Positions 34,744-43,177 of a DNA stretch of 64,000 bases are shown here, one piece after another; the first letter of the stretch is position 1, and every line of letters starts with the position of its first letter. Source of the DNA: Rhizobium sp. P40RR-XXII (GTDB lineage Bacteria; Pseudomonadota; Alphaproteobacteria; Rhizobiales; Rhizobiaceae); contig NZ_JABAII010000025.1 of NCBI RefSeq assembly GCF_012641405.1, positions 25,280 through 89,279 of the forward strand, given 5' to 3'. The translations under genes were made by a program, and so were the position numbers. The notes below the pieces were generated by a model, which was given only the letters and a program-made list of their open reading frames with translations, was not told the origin of the DNA and ran no database searches.

Positions 34744-36054
34744 ATGGCGTTTGCGACCGATACCTTCGGTAACTTCAATTCGCGTTCCGGCTATGCCCCG
34801 CGATCGAAAAAATCCTTCCGCATCCGTCCCGGTACCTTGGCCACCGGTGTTGCCGTAGCGGCCTTCGCCTGGATCACCGCGACGCTGATGACAACGCAAT
34901 CCATGGTGCTGGCCCTCCCCGGGGCTGCGGCTTCGACCGACAATTTCCTGGCGCCGCGTGCGTCGGCTTTCATTGTTACGCAGAACCATATCATGCGTCC
35001 TGCCCGTCTCGCCGCCCAGACGACATCGCTGCATGAGCAGAGCCGCTTCGGCAGCGTGGCGGACGCAGACGTTCAAGCGAAAGCCGCCGGCGCGGATGCG
35101 GTTCGCTTGAAACTGGCGAACGCTCTGGCGCAACAGACCTCCGAGATCAAGCAGGCGCAAAACGCCGCGGCCAGCATCAAGAGCGGCCGTATCGAGGTGG
35201 CCGCAGCTTCGCCGGAGACGATCGACCATCTGCGCAAGGTAATCGCCATAAACTTCGCCACCGCGGTGCAGCAACTGAACCAGGTGAAATATGCCGCCGC
35301 TCTCATGCCTGCGGCGGGCCCGGCAAAGACGATCGCGCAGCCGCCTGTCATTGCCAGGGCAGCGCCCGACGTGAGTCTGCCTGCCATCGCCGAAGCGAAA
35401 CCATTGCCCGCCAAGGATGCCGACATTGCCGTGGCCGAGGCTGTGCTCAACGTCATTCCCGTGGCCCGCCCTGCCCGCGAAACACCCCTGCAGAGCGCCG
35501 GCGCCACCGCCGCTATCGCCAGGGCAACGGGCGACGATGCCGCCGCTCAGCCGCCGGCGCGCGCAATGGCCTATGCGGACCCGGACGACAGCTCCGTGCG
35601 CAAGACGAAGCCCTTCATCAACCCCTTTGCCGCCATCAGCCCGGGCCAGGGTACTGCGATCTACGATATCGAGGCAAAGACCGTCTACCTGCCGAGCGGC
35701 GAACGCCTCGAGGCGCATTCCGGCCTCGGCCACATGCGCGATAATCCCCGCTATGTCGACCGCAAGAACACCGGCCCGACGCCGCCTGAAACTTATAGCC
35801 TGACATACAGGGAAAGCTTGTTTCATGGCGTGCAGGCGCTACGCCTGACACCCGCAAGCGGCGCCCGCGTCTATGGCCGCGACGGCTTGCTGGCTCACAC
35901 GTATATGCTCAGAGGGGGCCGTGCCGAATCGAACGGCTGTGTGGTCTTTAAGGATTACAGCCGCTTCCTCGCGGCCTTCAAGCGCGGCGAAATCAAGCGG
36001 TTGAAAGTCGTCTCGCGGGTGTCGTCAGCGGCAAGCGTTGCTTCGGCGCGCTAG
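34744..36054 (+). CDS. membrane-anchored DUF2778/Tlde1-like protein
   Basis: A 436-residue protein. A basic N-terminus and one hydrophobic helix (LATGVAVAAFAWITATLMTT, about residues 34-53) are followed by a long Ala/Pro-rich, probably disordered periplasmic stretch. The C-terminal 120 residues form a DUF2778/Tlde1 domain: GTAIYDIEAKTVYLPSGE, GLGHMRDNP, and the catalytic-looking HTYMLRG...ESNGCVVF, with the His and Cys expected for an L,D-transpeptidase-like fold. Tlde1 relatives act on peptidoglycan stem peptides, some as type VI effectors. The membrane anchor argues for a housekeeping cell-wall role. Start chosen at ATG 34744. Confidence 0.78.
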   Translation: MAFATDTFGNFNSRSGYAPRSKKSFRIRPGTLATGVAVAAFAWITATLMTTQSMVLALPGAAASTDNFLAPRASAFIVTQNHIMRPARLAAQTTSLHEQSRFGSVADADVQAKAAGADAVRLKLANALAQQTSEIKQAQNAAASIKSGRIEVAAASPETIDHLRKVIAINFATAVQQLNQVKYAAALMPAAGPAKTIAQPPVIARAAPDVSLPAIAEAKPLPAKDADIAVAEAVLNVIPVARPARETPLQSAGATAAIARATGDDAAAQPPARAMAYADPDDSSVRKTKPFINPFAAISPGQGTAIYDIEAKTVYLPSGERLEAHSGLGHMRDNPRYVDRKNTGPTPPETYSLTYRESLFHGVQALRLTPASGARVYGRDGLLAHTYMLRGGRAESNGCVVFKDYSRFLAAFKRGEIKRLKVVSRVSSAASVASAR

Positions 36055-36112
36055 AGCCGGATGTCGTCGAAAACCGCCTAAACTTTTCGGCATCACGCTC
36101 TAAAAGTATCGA
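36050..36112. repeat. palindromic intergenic repeat (RIME-like), copy 1
   Basis: The outer arms TAGAGCCGGATGTCGTCGAAAA and TTTTCGGCATCACGCTCTA are imperfect inverted copies around an ACCGCC core. It begins at the stop codon of the Tlde1-like gene, whose TAG is part of the repeat, and ends just before the heme A synthase stop. Copies of the same kind are at 47.6, 51.6 and 59.2 kb. Confidence 0.65.
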
Positions 36113-36125
36113 GGCGCGATGCGCC

Positions 36126-37229
36126 TCAATTTCTTACGACGATCGACGTCTGGCGCGGTAGTTCACCATAGAAACCGCGCCAATTGGCGATTGCAAAGCC
36201 AAAGACGATCAAGGCACCTGCCTGATGCGCGAGGGCCAGATGCAGCGGCACATGCAGCAGCAGCGTCGAAATGCCGAGAATTGCCTGTATCAGCACGAGC
36301 ACGAACACGACGACGGACCGGCGTGCATGCGTCGTTTGCGGCGCTGCCCGCAGTGAGATGATCATGTTGAAGGCGACGACGATGAACAGCGCATAGGCGC
36401 CGAGACGATGGACGAACTGGACCGTCTTCGGATTCTCGAAGAAATTGATCCAGCCCGGCGACTGTATGAAAAGGTCCCCCGGCACGACGGCGCCGTCCAT
36501 CAGCGGCCAGGTGTTATAGGAGAGGCCCGCATCGAGGCCGGCGACGAGCGCGCCGAGATAGATCTGGAACAGCGCCATGAAGGCGATGAGACCAGCAATC
36601 ATCGCCGAATAACGCGTCGGCGGCGGCTCGTTCGAATGCGGCGACAGAGCGCGCATGAACCACATGCAGGCTGCGAAGATCAGACAGGCGGTCACGAGAT
36701 GGATGGCCAGGCGATACTGGCTGACATCGGTGCGGGCCTCGAGACCGGAGGAAACCATCCACCAGCCGATCGCTCCCTGAAGACCGCCGAGCACGAAAAT
36801 GCAGGCCAGCGGCAGCCAGAGTTTGCGCTCGACACGGCCGGTGAGGACGAAGAACAACAAAGGCACGCCGAAGATGATGCCGATGGTGCGCGCCAGCAGG
36901 CGATGCGCCCACTCCCACCAGAATATGCTCTTGAACTCGTCGACTGTCATGTCCTTGTTCAGGAGCTGAAATTGCGGGATGCGCTTGTAGAGGGTGAACT
37001 CCTCTTCCCATTCCTGTGCATTCAGCGGCGGGATGACGCCGTGGATCGGCTGCCATTGCGTGATCGACAGGCCTGAATTGGTGAGACGCGTCGCGCCGCC
37101 CATCAGCACGAGGCCGAACAGAACCAGAAGCACGCAGGCAAGCCAGACGCGGATGGCGCGGCGATTGCGGTCCTGACGGGCCACTTCCTTCAAAATAACC
37201 TGTTCGGTCGTAAAATTAGTGGCGGCCAT
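36126..37229 (-). CDS. ctaA: heme A synthase (COX15/CtaA)
   Basis: A 367-residue inner-membrane enzyme that oxidises the C8 methyl of heme O to the formyl group of heme A for cytochrome oxidase. Eight hydrophobic helices are seen. Conserved segments are LVLMGGATRLTNSGLSITQWQPIHGVIPPL, FWWEWAHRLLARTIG, GALVAGLDAGLSYNTWPLMDGAVVP, and the later HRLGAY and HQAGAL histidines that bind heme. The start is ATG 37229. It is divergent from the DUF2842 gene, and a palindromic repeat lies behind its stop. Confidence 0.97.
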   Translation of the reverse strand: MAATNFTTEQVILKEVARQDRNRRAIRVWLACVLLVLFGLVLMGGATRLTNSGLSITQWQPIHGVIPPLNAQEWEEEFTLYKRIPQFQLLNKDMTVDEFKSIFWWEWAHRLLARTIGIIFGVPLLFFVLTGRVERKLWLPLACIFVLGGLQGAIGWWMVSSGLEARTDVSQYRLAIHLVTACLIFAACMWFMRALSPHSNEPPPTRYSAMIAGLIAFMALFQIYLGALVAGLDAGLSYNTWPLMDGAVVPGDLFIQSPGWINFFENPKTVQFVHRLGAYALFIVVAFNMIISLRAAPQTTHARRSVVVFVLVLIQAILGISTLLLHVPLHLALAHQAGALIVFGFAIANWRGFYGELPRQTSIVVRN

Positions 37230-37342
37230 GGCGTCTCCCTTCGATCAGGCTGTTGATTTGCCCGATAGGGGCGTGCAAAACAAGTCCCGGGAGTTTGCGG
37301 CATGCCGTCGCGGCATGTCGTCGTAAAGAGGAGAAAAACCCG

Positions 37343-37552
37343 GTGCCGCTTCGCCTGCGCAAATTCATAGGCATGATCTTGCTCGTGCTGTTGGTTGCAA
37401 TCTATGCGATCGTCGCCATGATCGTTGCGGTGCGAACGCTTGCGGATCAACCCGGCTGGGTTCATTTCCTGTATTTCTTTTTCAGCGGCATCATCTGGGT
37501 ATTGCCGGCCATGGGCATCATCAAGTGGATGGCCGGACCGCGCCCGCAATGA
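37343..37552 (+). CDS. small membrane protein, DUF2842
   Basis: A 69-residue inner-membrane protein starting at GTG 37343, with GAGGAG nine bases upstream. Two hydrophobic helices (FIGMILLVLLVAIYAIVAMIVA and VHFLYFFFSGIIWVLPAMGIIKWM) are joined by a short loop with DQPGW. This is the DUF2842 pattern, a family restricted mainly to alphaproteobacteria and often found near heme A synthase. Its function is unknown; a link to cytochrome oxidase assembly is suggested only by position. Confidence 0.85.
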   Translation: MPLRLRKFIGMILLVLLVAIYAIVAMIVAVRTLADQPGWVHFLYFFFSGIIWVLPAMGIIKWMAGPRPQ

Positions 37553-37687
37553 CGCCGGCCGCAATGCAATTTACACAAGGCTAACCCTGATCCGCGCCTT
37601 ATCCGGTGCGACTGTCCCATCTTAAGCCAAAAATAAGCCGTTTCCCGCCAGACTGCCTTCGAACGCCGCCGGAGCGGAGAAGATCGG

Positions 37688-38944
37688 ATGCAGACCCAAA
37701 TGCGAGATATCGCCGGCATGCCCTCCGCCGAGGCAGCGGATGGGCGCACTGCACCCAGTCGGATAGAGCCGGCCAGAGCCAACCGTTTCCGGGTCGACAT
37801 CTTCGACAGCATGGCGCCGCTCGAAGCCGAGTGGCGAATGCTGGAGCAGGACAATCTCGCCTCGCTGCACCAGAGCTATGATTGGTGCGCGGCCTGGGTG
37901 GAGAGCTTTCGACATCCTCTCGCCATCGTTCGGGGTTCCATCGGAGATCGTCCAGCCTTCATCCTGCCGTTGGAGATCGTTCGCAGCCGTGGAATAAGGC
38001 GGGCGGAATTCATCGGGGGCCGTCACAGCAACATCAATACCGGCCTGTTTTCGCCCGAGTTTCTCGCGAATGGAAAATTGACCTCGGCGCAGGCCGTAGC
38101 CATCGCGGCTGCCTTGCACAGCAGGGCGGATCTCGCCATCCTGCGCAATATACCGTTCGAATGGCGTGGCCGCACCAGCCCGCTCGCTTCTCTGCCCGCC
38201 GTCGAAAACCAGAACCATGCCTTCCAGATGCCTTTTCTTGGCAGTTTCGAAGCAAGCCTCAAGCAGGTGAACGCCAAGCGGCGGCGCAAGAAGTTCAAGC
38301 ATCAAAGCAGAATTCTCGATGCCAAGGGCGGTTACGAATATGTGATTGCCGGTCCCGATCAGCAGGACGCTCTCCTGGACCTGTTCTTCCACCAGAAGGC
38401 GATCCGCTTCCGCGATGCCGGCCTGCCAGACGTCTTCGACGATGTGCCGACCAAAACGGCGCTGCATGCACTGCTGCATCCGCGCGGAAACAACGATTTC
38501 GACGCGACGCTGCAGATGCATGCACTGCGCCTCAAGGGCGAGCATGAGGGGCATATGCCGGCGATCGCCGCTCTCTCCCGAAAGGGAGATCACGTCATCT
38601 GCCAGTTCGCCTCCATCGACGAGACGCTGGTTGCCGAGGCGAGCCCTGGCGAGTTGCTGTTCTGGCTGATGATCGAACGGCTGCATCGTGAAGGCGCCGC
38701 CCTCTTCGATTTCGGCATCGGTGACCAGATCTACAAACGCTCCTGGTGCTCGATGAAAACCGTGCAGCATGACTTGTTCCTGCCGATCTCCGGCATGGGT
38801 CATCTCGCCGCAACGGCACAACGCGGCATGACGCGCGCGAAAGCGGCGATCAAGTCCAATCGAAAGCTCTATGCCTTCATCCAGCGAATGCGCGCACGCC
38901 GCGGTGCCGACGCAGCGGTAGCGGGCGATACTGACGGAGACTGA
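37688..38944 (+). CDS. CelD/BcsL-like GNAT-fold protein of the polysaccharide cluster
   Basis: A 418-residue protein of the GNAT_6/CelD group found in polysaccharide loci. It has the typical early FRVDIFDSMAPLEAEWRMLEQ...LHQSYDWCAAWVESF, the FILPLEIVRSRGIRRAEFIGG strand pair, RRKKFKHQSRIL and the C-terminal LFDFGIGDQIYKRSWCS. Such proteins are thought to transfer acyl groups to the polymer or lipid intermediate. It converges with the co-polymerase gene (stop codons adjoin at 38944/38945). The first 40 residues are poorly conserved in type, so the exact start is less sure. Cytoplasmic. Confidence 0.85.
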   Translation: MQTQMRDIAGMPSAEAADGRTAPSRIEPARANRFRVDIFDSMAPLEAEWRMLEQDNLASLHQSYDWCAAWVESFRHPLAIVRGSIGDRPAFILPLEIVRSRGIRRAEFIGGRHSNINTGLFSPEFLANGKLTSAQAVAIAAALHSRADLAILRNIPFEWRGRTSPLASLPAVENQNHAFQMPFLGSFEASLKQVNAKRRRKKFKHQSRILDAKGGYEYVIAGPDQQDALLDLFFHQKAIRFRDAGLPDVFDDVPTKTALHALLHPRGNNDFDATLQMHALRLKGEHEGHMPAIAALSRKGDHVICQFASIDETLVAEASPGELLFWLMIERLHREGAALFDFGIGDQIYKRSWCSMKTVQHDLFLPISGMGHLAATAQRGMTRAKAAIKSNRKLYAFIQRMRARRGADAAVAGDTDGD

Positions 38945-41176
38945 TCAGGCTGCGTCGCGGCGCGTGTCCGGATCATGCTCCTCGCGCCAGCCGGCCATCA
39001 GGATGATGTGTTCATAGCCCTCTTTCTGGAATTCCGTCATCGCGGCGATGAACTGGCCTTCCTCGGGCTCCGGCATGGAAAGGATGATTTCCGTGTCCTT
39101 GCTGCGCGTCAGCCGCGCGACACCGGAAACTTCGGCCGCGCCGCATTCCACCAAAACGATGTCATAGGCCGAACCGAGCGCATCCAAGATCAGCGACAGG
39201 CGGTCGGCGCCACGCATGGCGCGGGCGAGGTCGCTCGTGCCCTGCGGCACGAGATGGGCATCCGACAGGCGATCCGGGTGGATCGTATCGCCAAAGGCCG
39301 CTTCGGCGCAAAGCAGATCCGTCACGCCGGCGAGCTCGCCATGTTCGGCCATCAGCCTGGAGGGGCATCCTGAACCGGTCATGTCGACCAGCACGACACG
39401 ACTTCCCGCGTCGGCGATGGTCCGCGCCAGGATCACCGTGGCGGTGGATCCGTCGTCACCGGTCGGAGATATGGCAATAGCCAGCCGCGATCCGTTGTCG
39501 ATCAAATAGTCGGCGACGGATTGGATGGAGAAATCCTCCTCTTCCTCCACCGCGTGAATCTCGCCCTTCGGTTCATCTTTTTCATCGGTTGCGGGGTCCG
39601 CAGCCTGGACCGGGATTTCCCCCACCGGAACCGAAAGCAGGCTGGCGTGCATCTCGCCGCGACTTGTCCTGACGGCGGCGCGAGCCGGCAACACGTCGGT
39701 ATCGGCTTGGACATCGGCTTGAACCCGCTCAGGCGTTTCGGCCAAGGCTGCCGCTTCCTTGCGGGCAGGACCGATGGGCCGCAACGCCCGGCCGCTGAAC
39801 AACTCCGCGAGCATGATGACGATGGCAGTCAGGATGAAAGTTGCCAAGGTTGCGACGACGACGATGGGACCGACCTTCGGGAACGACGGATCGACCGGCT
39901 CGACCGCGGTGGAGACCACGCGGGCATCGGCCGGGCTGGAATTCTTGTCGACGCGCGAGGTGGCCTCACGATAGCGTGCGAGATAGGTTTCGAGCAATTG
40001 CCGCTCGGCAGCAGCCTCGCGCTCCAGCGCGTTGAGGCCGACTTCGTCCTCCCCTGCCCGCGCGCTGTCGGCCTTCAGCGTGTTCGATTGCGCCAATAGC
40101 TGCTGCTCGCGCAGCTGCGCCACCTTTGCCTCATTTTCGATACTTGCCAGAATTTTCTGGGTCTCGCGATTGATCTGCTGTCGGATATCGGCGAGCTGCG
40201 CACGCAAGCTCTTCAAACGAGGATGGCCGTCCATCAGCGTCGTGGACAGATCCGAGATTTGCGATTCCAGGCCCGATTCCGTCGCCTTCAGCCGCTGAAT
40301 GGTCACCGACCCGGAGACGTCGGAGAGCGTGTCGGTGGAGCGGCCGCTGGACAATGCGCTGCGCACGGCCTGCGCCCGCGCCTCGGCATTGGCGCGATTG
40401 CCGCGCACCTGGGCGAGCTGCGCAGAAATATCCGCAAGCTGCTGTGTGGCGAAATTACTGTTCTGGCTGGTTTGAAGAAGGCCGTTGGCCGAGCGATAAT
40501 CCGCAACCTTCTTTTCGGCCTCGCTGACCTTATCGCGCAGCTTGGCGATCTCCGGCTCGAGCCAGCGTGTCGCCTCGCTGTTGGAATCGAGTTTGGCACC
40601 GCTTTGCATCGACAGATAGACCTGCGCCATCGCATTCGGCACGCTGGCCGCAAGATCCGGATCGCGGGAGGTAAAGCTTATGCCGATCACGCGCGAGCTG
40701 TTGATCTGATAAACCTGCAGGCGGGTGCTGAAGGCATCCAGCATCCGCTCTTCCGGTGCCTTGTCGGCGGCGGTGCGCTTCAGGTGCAGCTTGACGAGAA
40801 TATCCGAGAGTGCGGAGCTGCTGTTTCCGGCGGCGAATTCAGGACGATCGTAGAGCTTCAGATTGGTAATGACCTGCTTGATCAGATCCGCCGATTGCAG
40901 GATCTGCACCTGGCTGGCGATGTTGAGCTCGTCCAGCAAGGGCGCGGAACTGGAGTCGTTGCCGGTCGTCGTCGTCGCGAATGCCGGCGCGCGCTGCTCT
41001 ATCAGAATACGCGCCTCGCTGCGATATTCCGGCGAAACGAACTTCGCGAAGACGAAAGCCAGACAGGCCCCCGCCAGCGTGATGGCAATGACGCGCATCC
41101 GCCGCTGCCACACGGCGCGGAAGAGCTGCGCGAGATCGATGTCCACATCCTGCTGGGTGTTGCTGACACCGGACAT
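38945..41176 (-). CDS. polysaccharide co-polymerase (Wzz/GumC) with degenerate BY-kinase domain
   Basis: A 743-residue inner-membrane chain-length regulator. The Wzz domain begins at DIDLAQLFRAVWQRRMRVIAITLAG with helix 1, a long periplasmic coiled-coil part runs to about residue 430, and helix 2 (VGPIVVVATLATFILTAIVIMLAE) follows. The cytoplasmic domain resembles bacterial tyrosine kinases, but its P-loop reads SPTGDDGST with no lysine, and no tyrosine cluster ends the protein, so kinase activity is doubtful. ATG 41176 has GGAG nine bases upstream. It is transcribed opposite to the rest of the cluster. Confidence 0.9.
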   Translation of the reverse strand: MSGVSNTQQDVDIDLAQLFRAVWQRRMRVIAITLAGACLAFVFAKFVSPEYRSEARILIEQRAPAFATTTTGNDSSSAPLLDELNIASQVQILQSADLIKQVITNLKLYDRPEFAAGNSSSALSDILVKLHLKRTAADKAPEERMLDAFSTRLQVYQINSSRVIGISFTSRDPDLAASVPNAMAQVYLSMQSGAKLDSNSEATRWLEPEIAKLRDKVSEAEKKVADYRSANGLLQTSQNSNFATQQLADISAQLAQVRGNRANAEARAQAVRSALSSGRSTDTLSDVSGSVTIQRLKATESGLESQISDLSTTLMDGHPRLKSLRAQLADIRQQINRETQKILASIENEAKVAQLREQQLLAQSNTLKADSARAGEDEVGLNALEREAAAERQLLETYLARYREATSRVDKNSSPADARVVSTAVEPVDPSFPKVGPIVVVATLATFILTAIVIMLAELFSGRALRPIGPARKEAAALAETPERVQADVQADTDVLPARAAVRTSRGEMHASLLSVPVGEIPVQAADPATDEKDEPKGEIHAVEEEEDFSIQSVADYLIDNGSRLAIAISPTGDDGSTATVILARTIADAGSRVVLVDMTGSGCPSRLMAEHGELAGVTDLLCAEAAFGDTIHPDRLSDAHLVPQGTSDLARAMRGADRLSLILDALGSAYDIVLVECGAAEVSGVARLTRSKDTEIILSMPEPEEGQFIAAMTEFQKEGYEHIILMAGWREEHDPDTRRDAA

Positions 41177-41367
41177 ATACAAGAACTCCATAATAGAAAG
41201 CCAAAATTAATCGTAAACGACTATGGTAACCCAAGCGTTAATAGTATTTCGCCTGCGTTATTTTTGGCTTCACTAATTTTTACCGGAATTTCCTTTGGTC
41301 TTTACCGAGCGTTAACCCTAACGGATTGATAACGACGACAGTGTTTCCCCTTTCTTACGAGCGCGAA

Positions 41368-41943
41368 ATGTCCTTCGCAAAGCCCAAGATCTTCCTGGCA
41401 CTTGGCATGGCAGCCGTGAGCGCCGCGCTCACCGGCTGCAACACCTATCAGCCTGCGCCGAAAGCCTTCAACGAGGCCACTATCCAGCCCTATGCGCTCG
41501 ATAGTGGCGACCGGCTGCGCGTGACGGTATTCGACCAGCCGGGACTGACCAATACCTATACGATCGACCAAGCCGGCTATATTGCCTTCCCGCTGATCGG
41601 CCAGGTGCCTGCCCGCGGCAGGACCTTACAGCAACTTTCCGGCCAGATCGCGCAGAAGCTCCGCCAAGGCTATATCCGCGATCCCGACGTGACCATCGAC
41701 ATCGACCGCTATCGCTCGGTCTACATCATGGGTGAAGTCGGTCAGCCCGGCCAATATTCCTACGTGCCTGGCATGACGATCCAAAACGCCATTGCGGTTG
41801 CCGGCGGCTTCACGAGCCGGGCCAACCAATCCAATGCCGATGTCACCCGCAAGATCAATGGTCATGTCATGACGGGACGGGTCGGTATTTCGGATCCGGT
41901 GCTGGCAGGCGACACGATCTATGTCAGAGAGCGGTTGTTCTAA
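41368..41943 (+). CDS. polysaccharide export lipoprotein (Wza/OPX family)
   Basis: A short 191-residue outer-membrane export lipoprotein. The lipobox ALTGC puts the lipidated cysteine at residue 24. The poly-export domain follows (YALDSGDRLRVTVFDQPGLTNTYTIDQAGYIAFPLIGQVPARGRT), then one SLBB domain (VYIMGEVGQPGQYSYVPGMTIQNAIAVAGGFTSRA). It lacks the long C-terminal part and membrane helix of E. coli Wza. I chose ATG 41368 since the longer frame to 41326 runs into the promoter region. It is first of the plus-strand cluster genes and fits the UppC-type exporter. Confidence 0.92.
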   Translation: MSFAKPKIFLALGMAAVSAALTGCNTYQPAPKAFNEATIQPYALDSGDRLRVTVFDQPGLTNTYTIDQAGYIAFPLIGQVPARGRTLQQLSGQIAQKLRQGYIRDPDVTIDIDRYRSVYIMGEVGQPGQYSYVPGMTIQNAIAVAGGFTSRANQSNADVTRKINGHVMTGRVGISDPVLAGDTIYVRERLF

Positions 41944-41955
41944 CCGCACCCGCTC

Positions 41956-43101
41956 ATGGCCAGACCACTTCGAATCCTCCATTGCTTCAGATCGCCGGTC
42001 GGCGGGATTTTCCGTCATGTCCGCGATCTGGTGGAAGAGCAGAGCAAGGCGGGACATCAGGTCGGCATCCTTTGCGACAGCCTCACGGGCGGCGAGCATG
42101 AGGACCGCCTGTTCAACGATATCGCTCCCTTTCTGGCGCTGGGCGTGATCCGGCTGCCGATCCGGCGGCAGATCAGCCTGTCGGATACCGCGACGCTTTG
42201 GAGCAGCTACAAGGAAATCAGAAGTTTGCGGCCGGACGTGCTGCATGGGCATGGCGCCAAGGGCGGCCTGCTTGCACGCGTTCTCGGCTCGATCCTGCGG
42301 GTGAACAGGTATCGCGTAGCCCGCCTCTATACAGCGCATGGCGGCAGCCTGCATTTCTCGCGCACCTCGCTGCAGGGCATTCTCGTGCACAGCATGGAGC
42401 GGATGCTCGAATTTCTGACCGACGGGCTGATTTTCATCTGCGATTTCGAACGGCGCGCCTACGAAAGAAAGATCGGCAAGCCGCGCACCCGCTCCGTGAT
42501 GATCTACAACGGCATCAGCGATCGGGATTTCCGCAGCGTGCCGACACGATCGGACTCCGTTCATTTCGTCTATATCGGCATGCTGCGGGACCTCAAAGGT
42601 CCCGATCTATTCGTGGACGCCTTTGCGAGGACGGAGCGACGAATCGGCAGGCCGCTTTCGGCATTGATGATCGGCGACGGGCCAGACAAGGACAAATATC
42701 AGAGGATGATGACCGAGCGCGGCCTTGCCCATCGCATAGGCATGCTCCCGGCGATGCGCGTGCAGGAGGCCTTTGCCGTGTCGCAGAACGTCATCGTTCC
42801 CTCCCGCGCCGAAGCCATGCCCTATATCGTCCTGGAGGCGCTTGCGGCCGGAAAGACCGTCATCGCCTCGCGCGTCGGCGGCATCCCGGAAGCGCTCGGG
42901 GAAAACAGCCCGGCGCTCGCCAGACCGGACGACGCCGACGACCTGTCGCGGGTAATGGCCGAAGCGATCAGCGAGCCGGAGTTTGGCCGCCGCAACATGC
43001 CCCATATCGAAACGATCCGGTTAAACTTTTCGGCCTCGGCCATGGCGCGGGATACTTTGCACCTGTATCAAAATATACTTGGCCTGGACGCCGACGCTTA
43101 G
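41956..43101 (+). CDS. family 4 glycosyltransferase
   Basis: A 381-residue GT-B glycosyltransferase for polysaccharide assembly. The N-terminal acceptor domain has HCFRSPVGGIFRHVRDLVEEQ and HGHGAKGGLLAR. The C-terminal donor domain has VHFVYIGMLRDLKGPDLFVDAFA and the GT4 EX7E-type region VPSRAEAMPYIVLEALAAGKTVIASRVGGIPE. It starts 12 bases after the export lipoprotein. It probably adds a sugar to the lipid-linked repeat on the cytoplasmic face. The sugar cannot be told. Confidence 0.92.
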   Translation: MARPLRILHCFRSPVGGIFRHVRDLVEEQSKAGHQVGILCDSLTGGEHEDRLFNDIAPFLALGVIRLPIRRQISLSDTATLWSSYKEIRSLRPDVLHGHGAKGGLLARVLGSILRVNRYRVARLYTAHGGSLHFSRTSLQGILVHSMERMLEFLTDGLIFICDFERRAYERKIGKPRTRSVMIYNGISDRDFRSVPTRSDSVHFVYIGMLRDLKGPDLFVDAFARTERRIGRPLSALMIGDGPDKDKYQRMMTERGLAHRIGMLPAMRVQEAFAVSQNVIVPSRAEAMPYIVLEALAAGKTVIASRVGGIPEALGENSPALARPDDADDLSRVMAEAISEPEFGRRNMPHIETIRLNFSASAMARDTLHLYQNILGLDADA

Positions 43102-43177
43102 AATACAAGCTAGTGTTGTAAGTGTTTCTTAGCTGATATCTGATAGGCCTTTTCCGGTAACGACCGGATAAATTGCC

